Below are positions 23,612 through 33,500 of a stretch of 64,000 nucleotides of DNA, piece by piece; position 1 is the first letter of the stretch, and each line of letters begins with the position of its first letter. The notes beneath the pieces were generated by a model, which did no database searches, was not told the DNA's origin, and saw nothing but the letters and a program-made list of their open reading frames with translations. Origin of the DNA: Oenanthe sinensis (taxonomy: Eukaryota; Streptophyta; Magnoliopsida; Apiales; Apiaceae); the NCBI GenBank assembly GCA_028671895.1, contig CM053806.1:25865001-25929000 (forward strand), read 5' to 3'. A program made the position numbers and the translations under genes.

Positions 23612-26080
23612 ATGAGTACCCAAAAATTAAGCAGTATCAAAATTCCCACCTTCGACAAAAATGAATACATTTTGTGGAAAAAGAAGATGACCATTTTCAT
23701 CAAGACTAGTAATTCTCAATATCTTGGGATTCTTGAAAATGGCCCCTATGTTCCTCAAAAGCTTACACCAGAGACAGTTTCAGAAGATGGCGTTCGGATT
23801 CCTCAAGGGTTTACCCCAAAGGAACCATCAGAATTTACTGACACTGACAAAGAGAAAGTAGCATGGGACAATCATCTACAATGCATCTTGATGGATTCTT
23901 TGGACACAACTATGCTAAATCAGGTGATAAATTGCACCAGTGCCAAACAGATGTGGGACACAATTGATCTGTTGATGGAGGGTACAGCTGAAGTGAAGGA
24001 AAACAGGCTAGACATTCTTACCTCCCAATATGAAGCATTCAAGTCATTACCTGGAGAAAGTATCACTCAAGTTTTCGAGAGATACAACAAATTGCTAAAT
24101 GACTTGTCTCTACATGGGAAGACCTACACACGTAGGGAGATCAACAGAAAGTTTATGTTGACACTGCCAGCACACCTAGAGCACAAAATCTCTGCCATCA
24201 GAGAGAGAAGTGATATAAATGAAATGTCCATTGAAATGCTATACGGAAAGCTCAAGACTCATGAGATGGAGCAAGAGCAGCGACAAATCATTTATGGCTC
24301 AGGTACAGTGGACAATAAGAATTCTGCACTGTTAAAGACGACAGCTCTAGTAGCCAAGGACATTGCTGTGAAAGAGACCAACACAGAAGCACCTGCAGTC
24401 GAGAAAGAAGAAATCTTAGAAGCTGAATTCACAGAGAATTCTCAACCGGGTGATGAAGACGACTTCTATTCAATAGAAGAACTTGAACAACTGGAAAACA
24501 AGACTATGGCCTACATGGCAGGAAAGTTCAAGAACCTCAGATTCAGAAGGAACCCAAAGTTCAAATTTAAGAGTAATTCAAGTTACAGTGGTTCCAGGGA
24601 CAAAAGCAGTAATCGAGGTGGATCGTCTTCAGGGTCTCACAGCAGAGGAGGCTATAAGACAGGGATGGTAGATAGAAGCAAGTTTAAATGCTACAATTGT
24701 GGAGAACCCGGTCATTTTGCAACAGAATGCCGGAAACCAAAACAAGGGAATGAAAGGAAGGAGTCCTACGATGAACTAAAGCAGAAATATGATGCGCTGG
24801 TGAAGAAGCATCAAGGAAGAGCTTATATAGCTGAAGGCAAGAGCTGGGATGATTCTGACATCGATGAAGAAGAGGTCTATGGAAATCTTGCACTAATGGC
24901 AGACTCTTCAGAGGAATCACCTCAATCATCTAAGGTATCATTTCTTTCCTCCGTTGACATGTCTAATTCTGAGTATAAGAAAACTGTGGAAGATCTGAGC
25001 ATAGAAATGTTTAACATACATACAAGCATGCTAGCATCTGTAGAAGAAAATGCTAAACTAGTTCTTAAGAATAAACTGTTAGAAACTAAAAACGAAAAAC
25101 TAGAGCTTGCATGTGTTAATGTAGAAGATCTGAAACAGAAAATAGAATATCTTCAGAATAGAGATAGGTGCAACCAGGAAGTAGAATCAGCTCTTAGAAG
25201 TAAAATTTCTGATCTAGAGTTAAAACTTCAAGCTTATAAGAAATCTGCGAATCTTGTAAAAGAGGCTATAGACAAACAAGTCATAGGTCAGAAAACAGGA
25301 ATAGGTTTTGACTATGATAAGAAAGCTGGAAAAATGCATGTAGAATCTATTGCTGAGGAAAGTCCTATGAAGCAAGACATTCCACATGTATTGAAGGATG
25401 TAGCTAAGCCCCTTTATAAGAAATTTATCTTAGAACCCCTTAATGAAGATGATCTCTTAATGAAAGAAGAACTCCTTGTTGAGGAGAAAAAAGAAAAGGT
25501 TGTAGATAAGAAGAATATGCCTAAGAAAACTGTTAAAATTGAACAACCTAAGAAACAGGTTAAAATTGAAATAGGCAATAAAAATGAAAACAAGAAAGCT
25601 AACAGAAATGGTAAGGTAGGTGCTAACAATGCTAGAAAAGTTTGTAATAATTGCAAGTCTACTGGTCATCTTACGCATGCATGCAATAAGATAAAAGTAG
25701 TTAAAACAGGAACTTCTAGTATGCCTGCCATGCCTGCCATGTCTATTCCTCATCAACCATGCGGTAAAGTAGGATGCATGCCATGTGCTTTCAATATCAT
25801 GTCTGCATACATTAACTTAATGAATTCTTCATCAAGTACTTGCATGAATACAGATGTGAACATGACTAGAAAGCATGTTAGGGCAAAGACTGCCAGTCCT
25901 CCTAAAGTTAGGAAGGAAACCCCTGTCCCTAAGCCCAAAGACACCTCTGTCAAGGCTAAACCAAAGGGCAAGGGTTCAGTCGATGAGAAAGACAAGGACC
26001 AGAAAATTTCTATAGCTAAATCTTTTTACTTATCTAAGCCTCTTGGACCCAATCAAATTTGGGTGCCAAAGAAAAAGTAA
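23612..26080 (+). CDS. gag: E2 gag, 822 aa nucleocapsid polyprotein
   Basis: Structural protein expected to assemble the cytoplasmic particle that packages element RNA. Residues about 1-230 form the UBN2/DUF4219-type copia capsid region. A Ser/Gly/Arg-rich basic stretch leads into a first CCHC knuckle (C360, C363, H368, C373), then an acidic segment, a coiled-coil-like region (about 445-555), a Lys-rich linker and a second CCHC knuckle (C678, C681, H686, C691). A conserved C-M-P-C-A segment follows and is shared with E3. The protein ends W-V-P-K-K-K before TAA 26078. The ATG at 23612 follows a 288-nt leader after the LTR and is the first start in this frame. At over 800 residues it is far longer than typical copia gag and matches the Sirevirus habit of an extended gag. 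Fully open. Confidence 0.93.
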   Translation: MSTQKLSSIKIPTFDKNEYILWKKKMTIFIKTSNSQYLGILENGPYVPQKLTPETVSEDGVRIPQGFTPKEPSEFTDTDKEKVAWDNHLQCILMDSLDTTMLNQVINCTSAKQMWDTIDLLMEGTAEVKENRLDILTSQYEAFKSLPGESITQVFERYNKLLNDLSLHGKTYTRREINRKFMLTLPAHLEHKISAIRERSDINEMSIEMLYGKLKTHEMEQEQRQIIYGSGTVDNKNSALLKTTALVAKDIAVKETNTEAPAVEKEEILEAEFTENSQPGDEDDFYSIEELEQLENKTMAYMAGKFKNLRFRRNPKFKFKSNSSYSGSRDKSSNRGGSSSGSHSRGGYKTGMVDRSKFKCYNCGEPGHFATECRKPKQGNERKESYDELKQKYDALVKKHQGRAYIAEGKSWDDSDIDEEEVYGNLALMADSSEESPQSSKVSFLSSVDMSNSEYKKTVEDLSIEMFNIHTSMLASVEENAKLVLKNKLLETKNEKLELACVNVEDLKQKIEYLQNRDRCNQEVESALRSKISDLELKLQAYKKSANLVKEAIDKQVIGQKTGIGFDYDKKAGKMHVESIAEESPMKQDIPHVLKDVAKPLYKKFILEPLNEDDLLMKEELLVEEKKEKVVDKKNMPKKTVKIEQPKKQVKIEIGNKNENKKANRNGKVGANNARKVCNNCKSTGHLTHACNKIKVVKTGTSSMPAMPAMSIPHQPCGKVGCMPCAFNIMSAYINLMNSSSSTCMNTDVNMTRKHVRAKTASPPKVRKETPVPKPKDTSVKAKPKGKGSVDEKDKDQKISIAKSFYLSKPLGPNQIWVPKKK

Positions 26081-26100
26081 TCAATCTGTGGATGCAGGGT
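26059..26100 (+). other. E2 gag-pol junction with conserved CAG|GG
   Basis: Gag ends in one frame and pol is open in the -1 frame from 26059, with no ATG of its own near the protease. TGCAGGG at 26093-26099 has counterparts in E1 (4074-4080) and E3 (62269-62275). The distance from the gag Trp codon (W-V-P-K) to this CAG is 35 nt in E2 and E3 and 37 nt in E1. It could be a recoding region, a splice acceptor, or only conserved protein sequence (Gln-Gly). Confidence 0.4.
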
Positions 26101-29100
26101 ACAGCAAAGAACAAGCGTGTCATGTGGATACTTGACAGCGGATGTTCTAGGCACATGACTGGAGACAAAGCCCTGCTAACAGATGTGGTTGAGAAAGCTG
26201 GCCCGATAGTGACCTTTGGAGATAACAGTAAGGGATTCACAAAGGGATATGGCAATCTGGAAATCGGGAATGTTATCATTGAGAACATCTCTCTTGTGGA
26301 CGGATTAAAGCACAACCTTCTGAGTATCAGTCAGTTCACTGACAAGGGATACAAAGTAACTTTTGAGAAGGAAAGATGTGCTATCCAAAGCAGGAAGGAT
26401 TCGAAGCTTGCTCTTCAGGGAGTGAGAAAGGGGAACCTCTTCATAGCTGATTTGTTCTCTGCAAGCAAAGGTGAAGTTCAATGTTTTTATAGCAAAGCTT
26501 CAACAGAGGACAGTTGGTTGTGGCACAAGAAACTCTCTCACCTCAACTTTAAAACTATGAACTCTTTAGTAAAGAGGGAATTGGTTAGAGGTCTGCCCGA
26601 GATGGAATTCTGTCAAGAAGGGCTATGCGAAGCATGTGAAAAAGGGAAGTCAAAGAAAGCATCTCATCGAAGCAAAGACTCAACTGACATTACTGAACCA
26701 CTGCAACTACTGCATATGGATTTATTTGGTCCAGTCAACGTCATGTCAATGTCAAGGAAGAGATATGCACTTGTAATTGTTGATGACTACTCCAAGTACA
26801 CGTGGGTGTTGTTTCTAGCCGCAAAGGATGAGGCCCCTCAAACAATCATCAATCACTTAAAGAAACTTGAGTTGGAAGCTGGTCTGCCTGTCAGGAAAAT
26901 AAGGTCTGACAATGGAACAGAATTTAGAAATGCAATCCTGAATGAATTCTGTGTGGAAAAAGGAATAACAAGACAATTCTCAGCGCCCAGAACTCCACAA
27001 CAAAATGGAGTGGTAGAGAGGAAGAACAGGACTTTGGTTGAAGCAGCAAGAACAATGCTGAATGAAGCAAAGTTGCCTCTATACCTTTGGGCTGAAGCAG
27101 TCAACACAGCTTGCTACACTCAAAATCGTACCCTGATCAATAAAGAACATGACAACACTTCTTATGAGTTAATGGCCAACAAGAAACCAACACTGAAATA
27201 CTTTCATGTGTTTGGAGCAAAGTGCTTCGTATTGAAAGATGATGAGCATCTGGGAAAGTTCGAATCCAAGGCTCATGGAGGCATATTTCTTGGCTACTCA
27301 ATGGAATCAAAGGCGTACAGGGTTTATGTGATTGATCACAAAAAGGTCATTGAAAGCATGAATGTAACTTTCGATGATCTAAAGCTCCCAAGTCTACAAA
27401 GAACAGACGACACTGAAACTCTGCAGTTTGAAAATTTGAACTCAGATGGAGGTGAAGTAGAACCTGAAGCTGCAACAGAGATTCAAGTTCCAAATGAGAA
27501 TATCATCAATGATGACTCTGTCCCTAGTAGTGGAAACAGTGGAAGATTCACAGAAACTACTAGTAGTGGCAGAGAATCTCATTCTCATCCAAGCAGCAGC
27601 TCAGGGGGAGCAACTGAAGGATCAACAAACAGGACCCAGCACAATAATGAAAATCAGGCTGAATCATCTAGGGCAAATCTGCCTAGACACAGGGTGTGGA
27701 GTAGAGATCACCCCTTTGAATTGATTCTTGGAGATCCAGATGCTGGAGTTCAAACAAGACGTGCTTCCCAAAATGAATGTTTATTCTCTGGTTTTCTCTC
27801 TGAAGTAGAACCAAAGAAAGTGGAAGAAGCACTAGAAGATCCAGATTGGGTTCTTGCCATGCAAGAAGAACTCAATCAATTTGAGAGACAAAAGGTATGG
27901 AAACTAGTACCCAGGCCAAAGAACAAGTCTATTATTGGCACAAAGTGGGTATTCCGAAACAAGCTGGATGAAGATGGCATTGTTACGAGGAACAAAGCCA
28001 GACTGGTTGCTAAAGGTTATTCCCAGGAGGAAGGAATAGATTATGATGAAACATATGCACCAGTGGCAAGGCTTGAAGCTATCAGGATGTTCTTGGCATT
28101 TGCAGCACATTCCAACTTTAAAGTATATCAAATGGATGTGAAGAGTGCATTCCTGAATGGAGAGCTGGAAGAAGAAGTATATGTGGAACAACCCCCAGGG
28201 TTTGAAGATCCAGAATTTACAGATTTTGTGTACTTCCTCTTCAAAGCACTCTATGGCCTGAAGCAAGCCCCTCGAACATGGTATGACACACTATCTATAT
28301 TTTTACTTGAAAATGGTTTTACTAGAGGTGTCATAGATAAGACTCTATTCCATAAAATGCATAAAAATGATATGATATTAGTGCAAGTCTATGTAGATGA
28401 TATTATATTTGGTTCTACTCACGATCAGTTGTGTAGTAGATTTGCTAAGCTAATGCAGAGTAGGTATGAAATGAGCATGATGGGAGAGCTGAACTATTTT
28501 CTTGGACTCCAAGTAAGTCAAAGGAAAGATGGAATCTTCATTTGCCAGACCAAGTACATCAAAGAATTATTGAAGAAATATGGTCTTGAAGATGCATCTT
28601 CAGCTAAAACTCCAATGGCAACTGCCACTAAGCTTGACAAAGATGAGCCTGGTAAGAAGGTAGACATCACAAGCTACAGAGGTATGATCGGCTCATTACT
28701 TTATCTTACTGCAAGTAGGCCGGATATAATGTTCTCTACATGCTTGTGTGCTAGGTTCCAATCAGATCCTAAAGAATCACATCTTATAGCTGTTAAACGA
28801 ATTTTTAGGTATCTTAAGGGAAATCTGAATCTTGGAATTTGGTACCCTAAAGATACAGGTTTTGACCTTGTTGGCTATACAGATTCTGATTATGCAGGGT
28901 GTAGGATTGATAGAAAGAGTACATCAGGGAGTTGTCAATTCCTTGGTAGAAGGTTGGTGTCCTGGTATAGCAAGAAGCAGCACTCAGTTGCAATGTCGAC
29001 AGCTGAAGCTGAGTATGTTGCTGCTGGGAGTTGCTGTGCACAAATTCTGTGGATAAGGAACCAACTTCAGGACTATGGACTGTTGCTGAGCAAAATTCCA

Positions 29101-29337
29101 ATATTCTGTGACAACACAAGTGCCATAGCTATAACCAACAATCCTGTTCAACACTCGAGGACCAAGCACATTGATATCAGGTATCATTTCATTCGAGAGC
29201 ATGTCATGAATGGTACTGTAGAGTTACATTTTGTACCTACAGAGCAACAAATAGCAGACATCTTCACTAAACCATTAGATGAAATCACTTTCACTAGACT
29301 GGTTTGTGAACTTGGGATGTTAAATTCTACTGACTAA
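26059..29337 (+). CDS. pol: E2 pol: protease, integrase, RT, RNase H (about 1092 aa)
   Basis: The domain order protease-integrase-RT-RNase H defines Ty1/copia. The protease has its catalytic Asp at residue 26 within L-D-S-G-C-S-R-H-M-T-G. A GAG-pre-integrase zinc region follows (about 145-205). The integrase catalytic triad is D221, D284 and E320, i.e. D-x62-D-x35-E. RT begins near 590 with W-V-F-R-N-K and has Y-V-D-D at 778-781; RNase H (about 930-1060) contains G-Y-T-D-S-D-Y-A-G and ends near T-K-P-L-D. The true N-terminus depends on how the gag stop is bypassed: the first codon of the open frame is TTG, so 26059 is only the frame limit. A Ser-rich linker (about 470-550) between integrase and RT carries an internal polypurine tract. 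No lesions seen. Confidence 0.95.
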   Translation: MGAKEKVINLWMQGTAKNKRVMWILDSGCSRHMTGDKALLTDVVEKAGPIVTFGDNSKGFTKGYGNLEIGNVIIENISLVDGLKHNLLSISQFTDKGYKVTFEKERCAIQSRKDSKLALQGVRKGNLFIADLFSASKGEVQCFYSKASTEDSWLWHKKLSHLNFKTMNSLVKRELVRGLPEMEFCQEGLCEACEKGKSKKASHRSKDSTDITEPLQLLHMDLFGPVNVMSMSRKRYALVIVDDYSKYTWVLFLAAKDEAPQTIINHLKKLELEAGLPVRKIRSDNGTEFRNAILNEFCVEKGITRQFSAPRTPQQNGVVERKNRTLVEAARTMLNEAKLPLYLWAEAVNTACYTQNRTLINKEHDNTSYELMANKKPTLKYFHVFGAKCFVLKDDEHLGKFESKAHGGIFLGYSMESKAYRVYVIDHKKVIESMNVTFDDLKLPSLQRTDDTETLQFENLNSDGGEVEPEAATEIQVPNENIINDDSVPSSGNSGRFTETTSSGRESHSHPSSSSGGATEGSTNRTQHNNENQAESSRANLPRHRVWSRDHPFELILGDPDAGVQTRRASQNECLFSGFLSEVEPKKVEEALEDPDWVLAMQEELNQFERQKVWKLVPRPKNKSIIGTKWVFRNKLDEDGIVTRNKARLVAKGYSQEEGIDYDETYAPVARLEAIRMFLAFAAHSNFKVYQMDVKSAFLNGELEEEVYVEQPPGFEDPEFTDFVYFLFKALYGLKQAPRTWYDTLSIFLLENGFTRGVIDKTLFHKMHKNDMILVQVYVDDIIFGSTHDQLCSRFAKLMQSRYEMSMMGELNYFLGLQVSQRKDGIFICQTKYIKELLKKYGLEDASSAKTPMATATKLDKDEPGKKVDITSYRGMIGSLLYLTASRPDIMFSTCLCARFQSDPKESHLIAVKRIFRYLKGNLNLGIWYPKDTGFDLVGYTDSDYAGCRIDRKSTSGSCQFLGRRLVSWYSKKQHSVAMSTAEAEYVAAGSCCAQILWIRNQLQDYGLLLSKIPIFCDNTSAIAITNNPVQHSRTKHIDIRYHFIREHVMNGTVELHFVPTEQQIADIFTKPLDEITFTRLVCELGMLNSTD
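27601..27610 (+). other. E2 internal polypurine tract in pol
   Basis: TCAGGGGGAG, in the integrase-RT linker, encodes Ser-Gly-Gly and matches the core of the 3' PPT at 34878-34887. Same place and phase as in E1 and E3. Confidence 0.55.
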
Positions 29338-30559
29338 CAAGTTGGTAATCAAAAACTTCAATTTGAAGCTGATAAATTCACTGGTTGATTAATTTCAATA
29401 TTCTTAGGACTTGTGAATTTATCTACCAAAAATCATTTTCCAACTGTTAAGATTAAATTTTAGATAAATACCTTGTGCATGCCTGCTTAATTTATTAATC
29501 TGGTATTTATTTAATTTTGATCTTAAAAAATATTTAAGTGCTTGTATTTAATTGATAAATTCTTGGCACTTATTTATTTAAATATTATTTGAAATTATTT
29601 TAAATAAAAAGAATGAATATTTATATTTATTCTTTTATTTAAAATAAAAGTAAAATAATAAGAAGCATAATTTATTTATAATAATAATTTTAACAATTAA
29701 TGTTATTATTGTTATTAATGAATATTTTGTGAAATTAGTAGCAAAATTTGAGAACACTTGAAAATTCGTCCAAGTGCCAAGTGGCGCCTATACAGCTAAC
29801 TCACTGTATAAGCGCAACATATGGACTTAGAATTTTTACTTGGTTGAAATTCAAGTGGCGCCAACACAGTGTAACCACTGTGAAGGCGCAACATAAGTAT
29901 TTCCTTGAGTCAAAAATTTGCTAAGTTATGTTTTTAACTCAAGTGGCGCCAATACAGTGTAACCACTGTACAGACGCCACTCAAAAAATTACTTAGTCAA
30001 TTTTTCACTTCTAGTGGCGCTAGCTAGTTAAGTGGCGCCTACACAGGGCAACCCCTGTGCAAGTGCCACTCAGCACTTCACAATTTTTTTTCTGAATTGC
30101 TGCGCCTATAAATACTTGAGTATTGTTTTTGTTGCCTTTTATTATACATACAGTCGACACACTCTAGAGGCGCAAGAACAAATAACTCAGATCCATTTTT
30201 TTTTAATCGAACATATCTTGGCCAATTGTTGTCCGATTTTTAATCCTAGACCAGTTTTGTGATACCCATAACCATATCTTCCTTTTCCAAGTGGTCTCAT
30301 ACATTTTGGTCAAGGTTTTAAAATTCACCATTTTCATAAAATTCGAACAATTTGTCTACTGTTTAATAGTGTTTAATCGATTAAAAATTTTAATAAAATT
30401 AAGGTGTGCTAAAAATTACTAGCAAGTTATTATATTGTTAATTTTTAAGAAAATTCAAGTAATTTTTGAAATTAGGGTTGTAGTTCAAAATTTTACTAAA
30501 ATTATTTGATTTTAATTAGTACTTTTAATTATTAAAAATTACTTTTCATTTTTGATTAA
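29338..30559 (+). other. E2 pol-ORF3 spacer (about 1.2 kb, non-coding)
   Basis: AT-rich flanks surround a 290-bp hairpin array. No ORF is supported. The AT-rich 30400-30559 segment directly upstream of the ORF3 ATG may act as leader for a separate ORF3 message, which is inference. Confidence 0.7.
29781..30069 (+). repeat. hairpin array in E2 internal spacer (4 units)
   Basis: Units at 29781-29818, 29855-29892, 29943-29980 and 30032-30069 share the GTGGCGCC start and the (A/G)(C/G)GC(A/C)AC-type end with the LTR units. The first pairs CCTATACAG with CTGTATAAG almost perfectly. Confidence 0.9.
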
Positions 30560-33500
30560 ATGGGGAGTCATTTTGAGATTAAAAAGACTAATTATTTATC
30601 CATTTTAGTAGATGATTGGACTGAGGCAGGGGACTTAGGTAACTGGGCTAGATTTTTAAATGAAAATTCAATAGTCAGTTATGCACTAACTACCTCTGTT
30701 CCTTTGAATAGAAATCTTCTAAGACAGGTATACAGGTCTGCTTTAGACACGTCTGCAGATGGGATCCTGAGCTTCACTTTTAAACTTCAGAAGCAAAGGG
30801 TGCCGATCACAGAAGCTGACATAAATAGAGCACTGCATCTACCTTCTGAGAACCTTGAGGAGGACCCATGTCAGGCAGATCTAGATAACTTTTTCATGTT
30901 CCTGCACTGCACCAGAGAGAACACAAATCTTCCAAAGAAGATTTACAAAAATCACCTGCCAAAGGAATGGAATCTGTTCTTCAACATCCTATCTCATGGT
31001 TTTGCACCAAAGACAGGTGGATTCCATGGCATTACTCAGTTCAACAAGGTGATTGGATATGCAGTAGCTACTGGCTCCAGAATTAACTTTGGCAAGTTGA
31101 TCATGGCTGAGATCTTGAAGAATCAGGCAAAGATGGAAAACTTCTGTTTGTATCCAAGATTCCTACAGCTGGTACTAAATGAAGTTCTTGAAGCTGATCA
31201 ACTTCAATTGTTTCAGAACAGTCAAATGGAAGAGTCACCCTCTCTACAGTTCAGAACAATTATGCTATTAAAGAATGAGGCTGACTATCCAAATAGGTAT
31301 GCTCCTGCACCTATGACTGAACCCATAAGGGATTTTGTTGCTCTTCTGAGACAGGTTAATGAAGATGAAGAAGAAGAAGCATCAATCTCTAAAGAGGACA
31401 GTGAAGCTGAAACTTCAAGTGGTTCTGGAAGCTCAGCAGCAATGGAAGAAGAAGAAGAATCAGGCTCTGATAATGAAAATGAAGATATGGAAGAAGCTGA
31501 TTCTGAAAATGAGCAAGAACCTGTTCCTGAAGAAGAACAAAGGAATTCCCCTAAAAATCCAACAGAGGAGATAGTGGTTGAGCCAGAAGTAGAAGAAGAA
31601 CCTCAAGCTACAGATGTATACATCCCTAGCATGTCTGATGAAGGTATGGATGAAGGTTCACTTCTTTACTTTGACCTCTCTGCTTTTCTTTCAGATGAAC
31701 ATGTCACAATATCTCCATCTGTGCCTCAAACGGCAATGCACACACTAGAGCCCTCAGTGGCCATTGAAGCTGGCAATGAACTTGGCAACCCACCAGTTCT
31801 AACCAATGCCAGAGAACAACAAACAGATCCTTCATCACCTCCAACCAGAAAAAGAACCCATGAAATAGATGATAGGACCGTTTCTCAACCGGATCAGGAC
31901 ATTTTTCAAATATCCCCTACAGCTCTGCCTTCTCAAAAACGTCGTAAAATGGATTTTAAGCCAAAGGCATCTGTGAGCCAGGAACCTGATTCTCCAATCT
32001 CTGAACACCTTCTTTTTCTTCGTAACCTAAATTCTGAAATTGATAAAATCCTGAAAGGTCCGGAAAGAGAAACAGAGGTTGTAACATCCGCTACTTCAGT
32101 AGCTTGTACTGTTTTGGTTGATCCAATTCAGACTCTGTCTTCACAGACAGTAGGGGGCATCACTGACTCTCACGAGCCATTCATTACATTGTCAAATGTG
32201 GTGACCCCCCTGGACTTAACATCTCCAGATCCTATTAAGGATGTTTTCCCTCCCCAAGTGGGTGAAGTGGAAAGGCAACTCTCCCATAGAAGGGAAGAGG
32301 TCTCCATTCAAGGAGAAGCTGTGTCAACAGCACCACCACTTCAAGTGGAAATGCCTTCACAGGCTTCGCGGGGCATCACAGGCTCTTACTTGTCACATAT
32401 TACATTGCCTGAGGTGGTGACCCCCCTGGAAATTCCAAGTCCAGCTCCTTCAACGGAGGTCCTCCCCACCTCTACAGGTCAGGTGGAGGGACAACACACC
32501 CATAGAAGGGATGTGGACTCTATTAATAGAGTATCTGCTACTTCGGTAGTAGAACCTGTTCAGGGTGTCTCTGGACAGGTAATGCCTTCAATGGCTTCAG
32601 CTGGCATCACTGATTCTTTTATATTGCCAATCATTACAGAATCAATAGTGGTGACCACACTGGGTCTAAACTCCCCAGTTCCTGAAAAAGGAGTTCTCCC
32701 CACCCACAGTGGTCAGGCGGAGAGGCAACCTACCCATAGAAGGGATAGGGATTTTCTTGCAGGTATTGAAGATATGGATGCTATAATGAGTGAAACATTT
32801 AACCTAAGTGATCTTCAATTCCCTGACCCCGATCAGCCAAGTGTGAGTGTTGAGGGTCGTGCTCAAACAGTTCCAGTGAGGAGTGAGACACCCACTGACC
32901 AAATATTCACCCCACACAATACACACACTGCACATAGCCAAAGGATTCTAAATCTGGAGGCCCAGGTTACTGAAATTCATCATTCTTTAAGCAAAATCTT
33001 GGAAGTGCAAGAGCAGCAGCGATCTGAAATGAAAGAACTCAAAGATCTAGCTCAACAGCTGCTGGCTCAGAAGGCTCCTGTCTCTACTCAATCAACTCCA
33101 ACAGCTCAGATTACTCCGATCAGAAGGGAGGATAACCCAACTGAGGGGGAGAGATTAGCACAAGAAAAAGATGTTGGAGCTGCAATGATAATGGAATATA
33201 CAGCTCAGGGGGAGATGGATTTCTTCTATAGGCCTGGAGCGAGGCAACTTGAAGAAGGAGAAATCTTTGAACCCTATGTGCCAATGGATATTCCTACTGA
33301 AGATGAGATAGAGAAGACTGTACAGGCTGAAGGGATAGACGTCGAAGAGGAGTTTGCTGAAGAATATGCCTTCGATAATGACTGTCTTCTAGTTGGTGTG
33401 GATGAAGTCATTACGAGAGGTGTATCCGAAGCTCAGGACTTAGTAAAGAGAAAATGGAAGAGAGTGCAGCAAGCAATTGAAAGGAGGAACAGAGTGAAGG

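Noticed and set aside
25414..25995. Antisense ORFs across E2 gag with hydrophobic residues
   Set aside because: Reverse-complement shadows of Lys/Glu-rich coding sequence.
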